Shown here: positions 1-5,410 of the stretch, piece by piece
Layout: every line of letters begins with the position of its first letter
Position numbering within the stretch: the first letter of the stretch is position 1
Assembly (NCBI GenBank): GCA_023554435.1
Contig: JAMJQV010000258.1
Span: 1 to 5,819 of the forward strand
From: Gemmatimonadota bacterium
Lineage (GTDB): Bacteria; Gemmatimonadota; Gemmatimonadetes; Palauibacterales; Palauibacteraceae
DNA length: 5,819 bases
Reading direction: 5' to 3'
The notes under the pieces: model-generated
Told to the model about the DNA's origin: nothing
Database searches by the model: none
Seen by the model: only the letters and a program-made list of their open reading frames with translations
Position numbers and translations under genes: made by a program

Positions 1-143
1 GGAGCTGATGTGACCTGCATGGCGCCCTGGGACGCTTCGGCGCCGGAATCCGGACCGGCCTCGGCCGGTTCCTCGCCAGCACACGCGCCGATCGATAAGG
101 CCGCGAACGCCAGCAAACCAGCCACTTTCATGGGGATCTTCAT
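1..143 (-). CDS. Putative lipoprotein, N-terminal part (runs off left edge)
   Basis: Reading the minus strand from ATG at 143-141 gives an open frame of 47 codons to the window edge. It starts MKIPMKVAGLLAFAALSIG and continues AC-AGEEPAEAG. This is a classic bacterial lipoprotein signal peptide: two lysines in the n-region, a short hydrophobic core (about residues 7-18), and a lipobox I-G-A-C with the lipidated cysteine at residue 21. An acidic, Ala/Gly/Pro/Ser-rich linker follows, as is usual between the lipid anchor and the folded domain. A GAGG Shine-Dalgarno lies 5 nt upstream of the ATG. The second ATG (codon 5) lacks one, so the first is preferred. The mature domain lies outside the window, so its function is unknown. 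By family rule it should be exported by Sec, lipidated and processed by signal peptidase II. It is divergent from the gene starting at 338. Confidence 0.72.
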   Translation of the reverse strand, partial: MKIPMKVAGLLAFAALSIGACAGEEPAEAGPDSGAEASQGAMQVTSA

Positions 144-337
144 AGGTGCCTCGTGGAATGAGATAGGGGGGGATCCGATACAAGTAGTGTACTCAAACCG
201 CCGGATCGCAGGAAGGTGCAGGGCTCGCTCTTTCGCGCGAGCCGCGGCGGGAGGTTGACGCGGGCCAAGAGCTTGTCGTTCTTGTACTCGTCCAGCGAAG
301 CCAACACGCACACTGCCAACTTCTTCGGGAGGTGACC
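144..337. promoter_or_regulatory. Divergent intergenic region with leader hairpin
   Basis: This 194-bp spacer separates the leftward lipoprotein gene from the rightward small gene at 338, so it should carry promoters for both. I see no convincing -35/-10 pair on either strand. Visible structure: a run of seven G at 166-172 (C on the lipoprotein sense strand) just upstream of the lipoprotein ribosome binding site; and a perfect 7-bp hairpin, GGCTCGC (222-228) with GCGAGCC (237-243) and an 8-nt loop, that would fall in the 5' leader of the rightward gene. No T-tract follows it, so it is not a typical terminator. Role inferred from position only. Confidence 0.35.
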
Positions 338-601
338 ATGCCACGAGTTCTTTTCGCGCACCACGTGACCGACACCGATCACTGGGTCAGCAAGCACTCC
401 GAGAGAGTAGAGGGGTTCGCCGCCTGGGGTTCGAACGTGGCCGACTACGTGACCGCGGACGGGAGCAACTGGGTGATCGTGGGCGTCGATGTCCACGACA
501 TGGATGCAATGCAGGCGGCGATGGCCAGCCCGGAGATCGAGGCCGCCAAGCGCGCGCACGGGGTCATCGAGCCGGTGCACATGTTCGTCGAGACAGGCTA
601 G
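338..601 (+). CDS. Small dimeric alpha/beta-barrel (ABM-like) protein, 87 aa
   Basis: The gene starts at ATG 338. A strong GGAGG (328-332) sits 5 nt upstream; an in-frame GTG at 332 overlaps that Shine-Dalgarno sequence and is rejected. The 87-residue product has no signal peptide or membrane segment, so it is probably cytoplasmic. The pattern is beta (PRVLFAHHV, 2-10), helix (about 13-30), beta (NVADYVTADGSNWVIVGVD in two strands, 33-51), helix with conserved-looking D-x-H-D-M-D-A-M (51-58) and SPEIEAAKRAHGV (64-76), then beta (EPVHMFVE, 78-85). This alternation and length fit the dimeric alpha/beta-barrel superfamily, which includes antibiotic biosynthesis monooxygenase-like and stress-responsive barrel proteins. 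Many of these are small orphan proteins without an assigned reaction. The assignment rests on pattern resemblance; no catalytic residue can be named. It stands alone, convergent with the radical SAM gene. Confidence 0.8.
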   Translation: MPRVLFAHHVTDTDHWVSKHSERVEGFAAWGSNVADYVTADGSNWVIVGVDVHDMDAMQAAMASPEIEAAKRAHGVIEPVHMFVETG

Positions 602-608
602 GCTGAGC

Positions 609-630
609 CGCCCGATCAAGCCGGCGGGCG
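609..630. terminator. Weak GC-rich hairpin between convergent genes
   Basis: In the 42 bp between two convergent stop codons (601 and 644), CGCCCG (609-614) pairs with CGGGCG (625-630) around a 10-nt loop. There is no clear T-tract on either side. It may act as a weak bidirectional terminator or transcript-end structure; the call depends mainly on its position. Confidence 0.25.
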
Positions 631-643
631 CTCCGCTGACCTC

Positions 644-2023
644 CTAGGGCGTTTGCCTCTCGGTGGATGAGACGCTCACTCGAGGACCAAGCTGCCGGCG
701 TTGTCCGGAGTGTCTGTCGGTCGAGAGGATGTGCCCTGCCTGTACGTGACCGGGGCCCGGAGCCAGAGGCCGCAGCTCGGTGAGCCACGTTGCTCGTGGG
801 TCGTATCGGGCGAAGAAGGTTCTTCCCGCCTGCTCCGGATCGCGCGCCTGGAGAAGCGCCAGCACGAACGCCTTCTGTCCGGCGACGTGAGTTACTCCCT
901 GAACGTGCACCTTCCCGGGGTGTGCGGACATCACGGGCCCCCGGGCCGTGCGCCCGATCCCCGACATGCGGCGGAACGCCGCCTGGTAGATATCGAGTGC
1001 CCGCGCCAGCGGCACGGAGAAGTAGTGATGGGCTCCCGTGTCGCGCTCCACGAACATGTAATACGGCACGCATCCCAGCTGCACCTGCTCGGTCCACATG
1101 CGCGTCCACGCTCTGGCGTCGTCGTTCACGTGGCGGATCAGCGGGGCCTGGGTGCGTACTACCGCTCCCGTGCCGCGGATCTTCCGTATCGCCTCCCGCG
1201 CTGTGCCAGTGGCCAGCTCCCTCCAGTGACTGAAGTGGGCCATCAGAGCCAGGTGCTTGCCAGAGTCCACGATTCGCTCGAACAGCCGCAGAAGCTCCTC
1301 TGAATCGGCGTCATCCACGAAGCGGTGGGGCCAATAGGCCGGGGACTTGGTCCCGATCCGGATCGTCTGGATGTGGTCGTACTCGGGCTGCAGCAGTGGC
1401 TCCACGTGCGCTCGCAGCCGGTCCGCCTTCATGATCAGCGGATCACCGCCGGTGAGGAGGACATCCGTGATCTCCGGGTGGCGCGCGAGGTAGCTCAGGT
1501 ACGTGCGACTCTTGTCGGTCGCGAACTTCAGCGCATCGGTGCGAACAAACTGCGGCCACCGGAAGCAGTACGTGCAGTAGGCGTGACACGTCTGCCCGGC
1601 GGACGGGAATACGAGGGCCGTCTCGCGGTACTTGTGCTGGATCCCCGCGACCGGCTCACCGTGGAGCAGCGGAACGTTGTCGTCCGCCTGCCCCGCCGGA
1701 TGAGGGTTGAGACGTCCGCGAATCGACGCAACGATCCGAGCGATCTCGGTCCGAGCGTCCTGGCGAACCGCCGAGGCGAGAGCCCCGAACTCGGCCGGCT
1801 TCAGCATGTCCCGCTGCGGAAACGTGAGGCGGAAGATCGGGTCATCGGGGACGCGCGACCAATCGATCAGCTCCTCGACGACGTAGTTGTTGGCTCTGAA
1901 AGGGAAAACGTGCGCGACCACGCGCATCGCGAAGCGGTCTTCTGCGGACAGCCTCGACAGCTGCGGAAGATCCTCGATGTCGCGGATCGTAATGAAGCGC
2001 ATCCTTCGGTGGGTTCGGCTCAC
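644..2023 (-). CDS. KamA-family radical SAM protein (lysine 2,3-aminomutase-like), 459 aa
   Basis: This is a radical SAM/PLP enzyme of the lysine 2,3-aminomutase superfamily. Family members use a [4Fe-4S] cluster, S-adenosylmethionine and pyridoxal phosphate to migrate an amino group on an amino acid (lysine to beta-lysine in KamA; EpmB is the EF-P-modifying branch). The start is GTG 2023, with AGGAG 5 nt upstream; the later ATG at codon 8 has a poor ribosome site. Visible motifs: an N-terminal region with NNYVVEELIDW (45-55) and LNPHPAGQ (105-112); cluster motif CxxxCxxC with C146, C150 and C153 (CHAYCTYCFRW); SAM-contact segment LLTGGDPL (189-196); PYYMF (320-324); and RGPVMSAHPGKVHV (361-374), whose K371 is the best candidate for the PLP Schiff-base lysine. 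The clostridial PGGGGK signature and the aspartate before it are absent, so lysine specificity is not assured. The tail after about residue 422 is low in recognisable structure. It lies 173 bp downstream of a MarR-family gene on the same strand. No beta-lysine acetyltransferase gene (ablB) is in the window. Confidence 0.9.
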   Translation of the reverse strand: MSRTHRRMRFITIRDIEDLPQLSRLSAEDRFAMRVVAHVFPFRANNYVVEELIDWSRVPDDPIFRLTFPQRDMLKPAEFGALASAVRQDARTEIARIVASIRGRLNPHPAGQADDNVPLLHGEPVAGIQHKYRETALVFPSAGQTCHAYCTYCFRWPQFVRTDALKFATDKSRTYLSYLARHPEITDVLLTGGDPLIMKADRLRAHVEPLLQPEYDHIQTIRIGTKSPAYWPHRFVDDADSEELLRLFERIVDSGKHLALMAHFSHWRELATGTAREAIRKIRGTGAVVRTQAPLIRHVNDDARAWTRMWTEQVQLGCVPYYMFVERDTGAHHYFSVPLARALDIYQAAFRRMSGIGRTARGPVMSAHPGKVHVQGVTHVAGQKAFVLALLQARDPEQAGRTFFARYDPRATWLTELRPLAPGPGHVQAGHILSTDRHSGQRRQLGPRVSVSSTERQTP

Positions 2024-2088
2024 GCAATCTCCTTTCGGGATTCGTGCTATAGTCGTCTCCTGTCGAGGTTCGCCTTCACGGCACTCCT

Positions 2089-2102
2089 GTATCCACCGAT
2101 AC
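2089..2102. promoter_or_regulatory. Inverted repeat upstream of the radical SAM gene
   Basis: GTATC (2089-2093) and GATAC (2098-2102) form a perfect 5-bp inverted repeat with a 4-bp CACC spacer. It lies 66 bp upstream of the GTG start of the radical SAM gene, in the 173-bp gap after the MarR gene. Size and position would suit a regulator site, but short repeats like this arise by chance, and no convincing -35/-10 pair was found nearby. Confidence 0.2.
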
Positions 2103-2163
2103 CCCGAGAGCGGACGTCCGTTGCATCGGCCGAGCCCTGCTTCGTGCGCCCGATCAGCCTCGA

Positions 2164-2188
2164 GTCACGGGTGCTTCGACGCCCTGAC
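2164..2188 (-). terminator. Imperfect hairpin just after the MarR gene
   Basis: Read on the minus strand, GTCAGGG (2188-2182) pairs with CCC-TGAC (2171-2164, one bulged base at 2168) around a 10-nt loop. It begins 8 nt after the MarR stop codon. No T-run follows, so it would be at most a partial terminator or attenuator between the MarR gene and the radical SAM gene, or an mRNA-stabilising end. Confidence 0.22.
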
Positions 2189-2196
2189 CAGCATCT

Positions 2197-2688
2197 TCAT
2201 GCCTCTTCCATGACACCAGGGGCGACGATCGGACCGGGCGACAGCTCTTCCGCTTCCATCATCGTGACAATGCGCTGGAGCACGAACAGCATTTGCGTCT
2301 GCTCCCACTCCTCGAGATCGCCCAGCTGCCGGGTGAAGGACTCCCGAAGCGGCGGCGGGGCCGCGCGGAGCACGTCCTGACCTGCAGCAGTGAGAGACAC
2401 GACGACCTGGCGCTTGTCCGAGCTGCTCCGTTGCCGCGTCACCAGCCCCCTCGTCTCCAACCGCGCGGCAATGTCCGCTGCGGTAGGCAGGCTGACACTG
2501 ATCGCGCGTGCAAGGTCACTGCTCGACATCTCTCCGCGCTCCTCCACCGCGCTCAGCACCAGAAGCTGGGGGCCGGTCACGCCGAACTGCCGAAGCAGGC
2601 TACGAGAGTGGAGATCAGTGGCCCGCATGATCCGTCGCAGCGCGACGAGAACCTGCTGGGGCAGCTGAGACGACGCCCCGTCCGTCAT
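2197..2688 (-). CDS. MarR-family transcriptional regulator, 163 aa
   Basis: This is a winged helix-turn-helix regulator of the MarR family. Such proteins bind palindromic operators as dimers and usually repress their own gene and neighbours until a small ligand or oxidant releases them. Start is ATG 2688 with AGGAG 9 nt upstream. The N-terminal helix (about 9-35) contributes to the dimer interface. Then come GVTGPQLLVLSAVEERGEMS (36-55), the recognition helix region with SSSDLARAISVSLPTAADIAARLETRGLV (55-83), and the beta-wing with SSSDKRQVVVSLT (88-100), where D91-K92-R93 matches the family's wing signature. C-terminal dimerisation helices (about 112-148) precede a short Pro/Glu-rich tail. 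Length is typical. There is no cysteine, so a cysteine-based redox switch like OhrR is unlikely; the ligand cannot be predicted. It is divergent from the small gene at 2866 and lies upstream of the radical SAM gene on the same strand, so both are plausible targets. Confidence 0.93.
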   Translation of the reverse strand: MTDGASSQLPQQVLVALRRIMRATDLHSRSLLRQFGVTGPQLLVLSAVEERGEMSSSDLARAISVSLPTAADIAARLETRGLVTRQRSSSDKRQVVVSLTAAGQDVLRAAPPPLRESFTRQLGDLEEWEQTQMLFVLQRIVTMMEAEELSPGPIVAPGVMEEA

Positions 2689-2763
2689 GTCCCAGAACTC
2701 CTATGTGTACAGATGATTTGATGGGTCTCTGTCAAGACCAAAGGTGAACGTGAAGCCGCCTAT

Positions 2764-2792
2764 AATATAGCATTTCATGGCCTTGCAGCCAA
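2764..2792 (-). promoter_or_regulatory. Candidate sigma-70-type promoter for the MarR gene
   Basis: On the minus strand, TTGGCT (2792-2787; four of six matches to TTGACA) and TATATT (2769-2764; five of six matches to TATAAT) are separated by exactly 17 bp. Transcription would start near 2757, giving a leader of about 70 nt before the MarR ATG at 2688. A second possible -35, TTGACA (2735-2730), lies closer to the gene but has no good -10 at the right distance. On the plus strand TATAAT (2761-2766) and TATATT (2815-2820) could serve as -10 boxes for the divergent gene, but neither has a recognisable -35. Confidence 0.5.
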
Positions 2793-2803
2793 TACCAGTA
2801 TTG
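2790..2803. promoter_or_regulatory. 14-bp inverted repeat, candidate MarR operator
   Basis: CAATAC-CA-GTATTG is a perfect 6-bp inverted repeat with a 2-bp spacer. It overlaps the -35 box of the predicted MarR-gene promoter and lies in the spacer between two divergent genes. MarR-family dimers typically bind palindromes of this order of size that cover promoter elements and repress their own genes, so this is the best operator candidate in the window. The link to this regulator is inference from position and symmetry; no second copy was seen. Confidence 0.42.
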
Positions 2804-2865
2804 TTATGTTCCCATATATTTCTTCTGAATTCGATCCAGTGTACTCAACGGAAAGGACATCTGAT

Positions 2866-3150
2866 TTGGGAAGGCCGAAACGAGTCGACTACGACCAAGC
2901 CCGCGACCGGCTCTTCATGGAGATCTGCCGGTGTAACGTGCTGGAGGCGTCGGACGCAGACGCCGCGGCGTGGCTGGACGACACGGTCCAGTATCTCGCC
3001 CAGGAGTACCCGGCGCTGACGCGCGAGGAGCTAGGCGAGCTTCGGATGGCAGGAGGCAACTACGTGGCGCCGCCCATCCCGCACGGCAAGGGCATCAACG
3101 CCACGAACCGCGAGGAGTGGGCGGATGAAGCGGCCGCGACGGAAGCCTGA
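2866..3150 (+). CDS. Hypothetical protein of about 94 aa, divergent from the MarR gene
   Basis: I do not recognise this family. The preferred start is TTG 2866, preceded by AAGGA (2853-2857) with an 8-nt spacer. Upstream in-frame starts (GTG 2839, ATG 2806) have no ribosome site and would translate AT-rich DNA that looks like promoter region; using ATG 2806 gives 114 aa. The protein from 2866 is acidic and soluble-looking, without signal peptide or membrane segment. It has an N-terminal helical half with RDRLFMEICRCNVLE (13-27; cysteines 21 and 23), AAAWLDDTVQYLAQEYPALTREELGELR (33-60), then a glycine- and proline-rich stretch with GGNYVAPPIPHGKGINATNR (63-82) and an acidic end. GC-rich third positions begin around 2880, supporting a real coding region from there. 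It is divergent from the MarR gene, which may regulate it, and convergent with the trehalose operon. Confidence 0.62.
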   Translation: MGRPKRVDYDQARDRLFMEICRCNVLEASDADAAAWLDDTVQYLAQEYPALTREELGELRMAGGNYVAPPIPHGKGINATNREEWADEAAATEA

Positions 3151-3162
3151 CGCGGCCTGGCT

Positions 3163-3181
3163 GCCGGTGGTCCGGCTCGTT
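3163..3181. terminator. Putative terminator hairpin between convergent genes
   Basis: GCCGG (3163-3167) and CCGGC (3172-3176) form an all-G/C 5-bp stem with a TGGT tetraloop, followed on the plus strand by TCGTTCT. It lies in the 31 bp between the stop of the small gene (3150) and the stop of the glycosyltransferase gene (3182), where a terminator is expected. The stem is short and the T-tract interrupted, and on the minus strand no T-tract follows, so it fits the plus-strand gene better. Confidence 0.35.
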
Positions 3182-4654
3182 CTACGCCAGCCGCCCGAGC
3201 AGCCGGAGCCACGCGCTGACCTGGTTGAACACCAGGTACTCCGAGTGGACCCGCCGTTGTGCGCTCAGGCCCCACAGGTCACGGTTCCGATGATGCCCCA
3301 ACATCTCCGACATCATCGCGGCCAGCTCGCCCGAGTCTTCCGGATTGCTCACTAAGCACCCGTCCACTCCGTCCCGCACCTGGTGACGCGGACCGCAGGC
3401 GCGCGAGTTGGTCAGAATCGGGATCCGCTTCCACATCGCCTCCGTGACCGTGAGGCCGAACCCCTCGCGCAGCGAGTTCTGGACGACGATTGTCGAGGCG
3501 CGCTGGAGGGCATTCACGATCAGGGCATTGCGCCGACGCGATGACATGGGCAGCGTCACCATGGCGATGTCGTCCTGCATCTCCGGCGACAGCGACAGAT
3601 AGGCGGCGTGAAGATCCTCGATCACTTCCTGCCCTTCCGGATCGTCCTGGATCGATTCGGGGTCCGGCCCCGCCAAGACCAGCCGCACCAGGTCGAGCCG
3701 CCTGCGGTACGCCCAGTCCTGCTCCGCGTCATCTCCGTTGACGAAGCGCCGCTTCAGCTCGACGAACGCCTCCATCAGCGGGCGCCAGCCCTTGAGGCGG
3801 TCCCAGCGAGACACCTGCGTGATGATGGGGCGGCTGAGCAGGCCGATGTTGTCCCACATGTTCGCCGGCCGGAAGGAGCCATCTCCCTGTAGCCGGTTGA
3901 CCACGTCGTCGTAAGGGGGCGGAACGAGGGGGCTCGGGCTACGCACCAAAGCGGAGTTCGTGAGGATTCCAACCACCTTGTGGAAATGCAGCTCCCGGTT
4001 CTTGTCTCCCAGCGGATCGATCGCGGGGGTGATGACCGATGCCCGGTGGGTGAAGGCCTCCGGCACGTACGCGGTGGTCGAGAACACGCCGTGTTCGTAC
4101 GCTTCGAGGAACGGAGCCAGGAAATCCCAGGCCGCCCGGGTCGAGGCGTTCTCGAGATCCAGCCCGATGTGGCAGCGCCACAAGGCCAGGACATCGACCT
4201 GCTCGCGGATCATCCCCGCCAGAGCCGACGGCTGCGGGTCATGCACGATCAGGATGTCGCCGGGCTTGATCCGCTCGGTCAAGAACGCCGCGTTCGACGC
4301 GTTCTCGCGCTCGAATAACTCCCGGGCCCCGGCCGGCAGCTCGGGCGAGCCCTCCCCGTGGATCATGTTGTGGATCTGCTTGGTCAGATCGAAGAACGCC
4401 GGCTCAGAGGACTCGATCACCGCCCACTCCGTAGGAAAGCCGAGATCGCGAAGCAGGGTGATCATCGTCGGGAGCATCTCCGCCACTCCGCCGCCCTGCG
4501 CGGTGGAGTTCACCATCCAGATCTTGCGCCCCTTCAGTTTCGCTCGGACCCCCCGGGCCGTCTCTTCGAGCTCATCGACGTGGTGGGCGAGGTGTGCCAC
4601 AGCCTCATAGTCACTCAGGGTCGCCGATGCGGGAACGTCCACGACGAAAGCCAT
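3182..4654 (-). CDS. GT4 glycosyltransferase, TreT/trehalose synthase-like, 490 aa
   Basis: This GT-B-fold retaining glycosyltransferase (family GT4) resembles trehalose glycosyltransferring synthase TreT, which joins NDP-glucose and glucose to give trehalose reversibly. Start is ATG 4654, 3 nt after the otsB stop, with GAGG 7 nt upstream. N-terminal (acceptor) domain: NSTAQGGGVAEMLP (49-62, the glycine-rich loop), HDPQPSALAG (138-147), WRCHIGLDLEN (159-169), and VITPAIDPLGDKNREL (207-222), a stretch very like TreT. C-terminal (nucleotide-sugar) domain: ITQVSRWDRLKGW (278-290, with R283 and K288), LAGPDPES (327-334), and REGFGLTVTEAMW (396-408), in which E397 and E405 form the EX7E motif. At 490 residues it is longer than archaeal TreT (about 410 from memory), partly through a stretch around 225-275. 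SRACGPRHQVRDG (417-429) stands where TreT has a glycine-glycine loop. Trehalose phosphorylase or another glucoside-forming activity is possible. It is the third gene of the ots operon. Confidence 0.88.
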   Translation of the reverse strand: MAFVVDVPASATLSDYEAVAHLAHHVDELEETARGVRAKLKGRKIWMVNSTAQGGGVAEMLPTMITLLRDLGFPTEWAVIESSEPAFFDLTKQIHNMIHGEGSPELPAGARELFERENASNAAFLTERIKPGDILIVHDPQPSALAGMIREQVDVLALWRCHIGLDLENASTRAAWDFLAPFLEAYEHGVFSTTAYVPEAFTHRASVITPAIDPLGDKNRELHFHKVVGILTNSALVRSPSPLVPPPYDDVVNRLQGDGSFRPANMWDNIGLLSRPIITQVSRWDRLKGWRPLMEAFVELKRRFVNGDDAEQDWAYRRRLDLVRLVLAGPDPESIQDDPEGQEVIEDLHAAYLSLSPEMQDDIAMVTLPMSSRRRNALIVNALQRASTIVVQNSLREGFGLTVTEAMWKRIPILTNSRACGPRHQVRDGVDGCLVSNPEDSGELAAMMSEMLGHHRNRDLWGLSAQRRVHSEYLVFNQVSAWLRLLGRLA

Positions 4655-4657
4655 TCG

Positions 4658-5410
4658 TTATCCTCTCGTATGCGTGTCGCGTTGATGCAGGAGCTCGGTC
4701 AGGAGTCCGGCCACATCCGGCTGGCCCTCCACCCGGTAGTGAGCCGCCGTCGGACCCGGGCCGACTTTCACGCCGACGTCGCCCGGCCCCAGGACCTCGA
4801 AGACTGCCTCATCCGTCACGTCATCCCCGACGAAGAACGTGGCGCTGGCTCCCCGGGCGGCCCGGTACGCCTCCAGGGCCTGCCCTTTGTCCGCGGAAAC
4901 GGCCATGAACTCCAGGACCTTCTTGCCTTTCTTGACCTGTGCGGCGATCGGGCCGACGCGTTCGATCGCCTCGCGGCCCGCTCGTATCTGTCCCTTTACG
5001 CTCACGTTGCGCAAGTGAAATGCCACGCTGAATGGTTTGACTTCCAGCTCAGAACCGGGATGATGATGGACGACCGGGGCAAGCCTGGCGGCGAATACCT
5101 CGATGTCGGGATGAACGTCCAGCCCCTCGTCCGCCCCCGGCTCCGCCCCGTGGCTGCCGATAATGTCGATCCCCGGGATCCTCGGTCCCAGGCGCTTCTC
5201 GACGTCCGCTCGGGCCCTCCCCGAGATCACCAGGACGGACGTGGAAGGAAGCGCCGCCAGCCCGATCAGAGGCTCCAGCGCGCGAGGGTCCGGCGCCGCA
5301 GCGGATGGGTCGGAAACGATCGGCGATAGCGTGCCGTCGAAGTCGGCCGCCACCAGGAGCATGTCTGCGCGGCCGAGCCGACGAAGGGCCACGTCAAGGT
5401 CTGATCTCAA
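4658..5410 (-). CDS. otsB: Trehalose-6-phosphate phosphatase OtsB, 250 aa
   Basis: This HAD-superfamily phosphatase hydrolyses trehalose-6-phosphate to trehalose and phosphate in the cytoplasm, the second step of the OtsA-OtsB pathway. Numbering from the TTG start: motif I AADFDGTLSP (21-30), with nucleophile D23 and acid/base D25; motif II LVISGR (about 66-71); the substrate-cap segment with GSHGAE and a KPFSVAFH stretch typical of OtsB; motif III lysine in SADKGQAL; and motif IV FFVGDDVTDEAVF, with the Mg2+-binding aspartates. Length matches the family (about 230-270 aa). The TTG at 5410 overlaps the otsA stop as TTGA and has GAGG 10 nt upstream, which suggests translational coupling. The alternative GTG at 5431 adds seven residues but has no Shine-Dalgarno sequence. 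The gene is followed after 3 nt by the GT4 glycosyltransferase gene, so all three genes form one operon. Confidence 0.93.
   Translation of the reverse strand: MRSDLDVALRRLGRADMLLVAADFDGTLSPIVSDPSAAAPDPRALEPLIGLAALPSTSVLVISGRARADVEKRLGPRIPGIDIIGSHGAEPGADEGLDVHPDIEVFAARLAPVVHHHPGSELEVKPFSVAFHLRNVSVKGQIRAGREAIERVGPIAAQVKKGKKVLEFMAVSADKGQALEAYRAARGASATFFVGDDVTDEAVFEVLGPGDVGVKVGPGPTAAHYRVEGQPDVAGLLTELLHQRDTHTRG

Noticed and set aside
171..176. GGATCC restriction-type hexamer after the G-run
   Set aside because: A single hexamer in GC-rich DNA is expected; there are no vector or linker sequences around it to suggest an artificial junction.
186..196. Exact 11-mer AGTGTACTCAA shared with 2838-2848, both upstream of rightward small genes
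   Set aside because: A few shared 11-mers are expected by chance in a window of this size, the flanks do not match, and neither copy is aligned to a promoter element.
10..258. Plus-strand 82-codon open frame over the lipoprotein signal sequence
   Set aside because: The opposite strand gives a textbook lipoprotein signal peptide with Shine-Dalgarno sequence; this frame has neither.
140..619. Minus-strand open frame (159 codons) across the small barrel-protein gene
   Set aside because: It covers the start regions of two supported divergent genes, lacks a ribosome site and has no recognisable domain.
1325..2380. Long plus-strand open frame (351 codons) antisense to the radical SAM and MarR genes
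   Set aside because: Both opposing genes have clear family motifs and ribosome sites. The plus-strand translation is arginine-rich with no domain, a common by-product of GC-rich codon bias.
4358..5329. Plus-strand open frame (323 codons) antisense to otsB and the GT4 gene
   Set aside because: It overlaps two well-supported enzymes on the other strand and shows no motif; low-complexity Arg/Pro/Gly composition.
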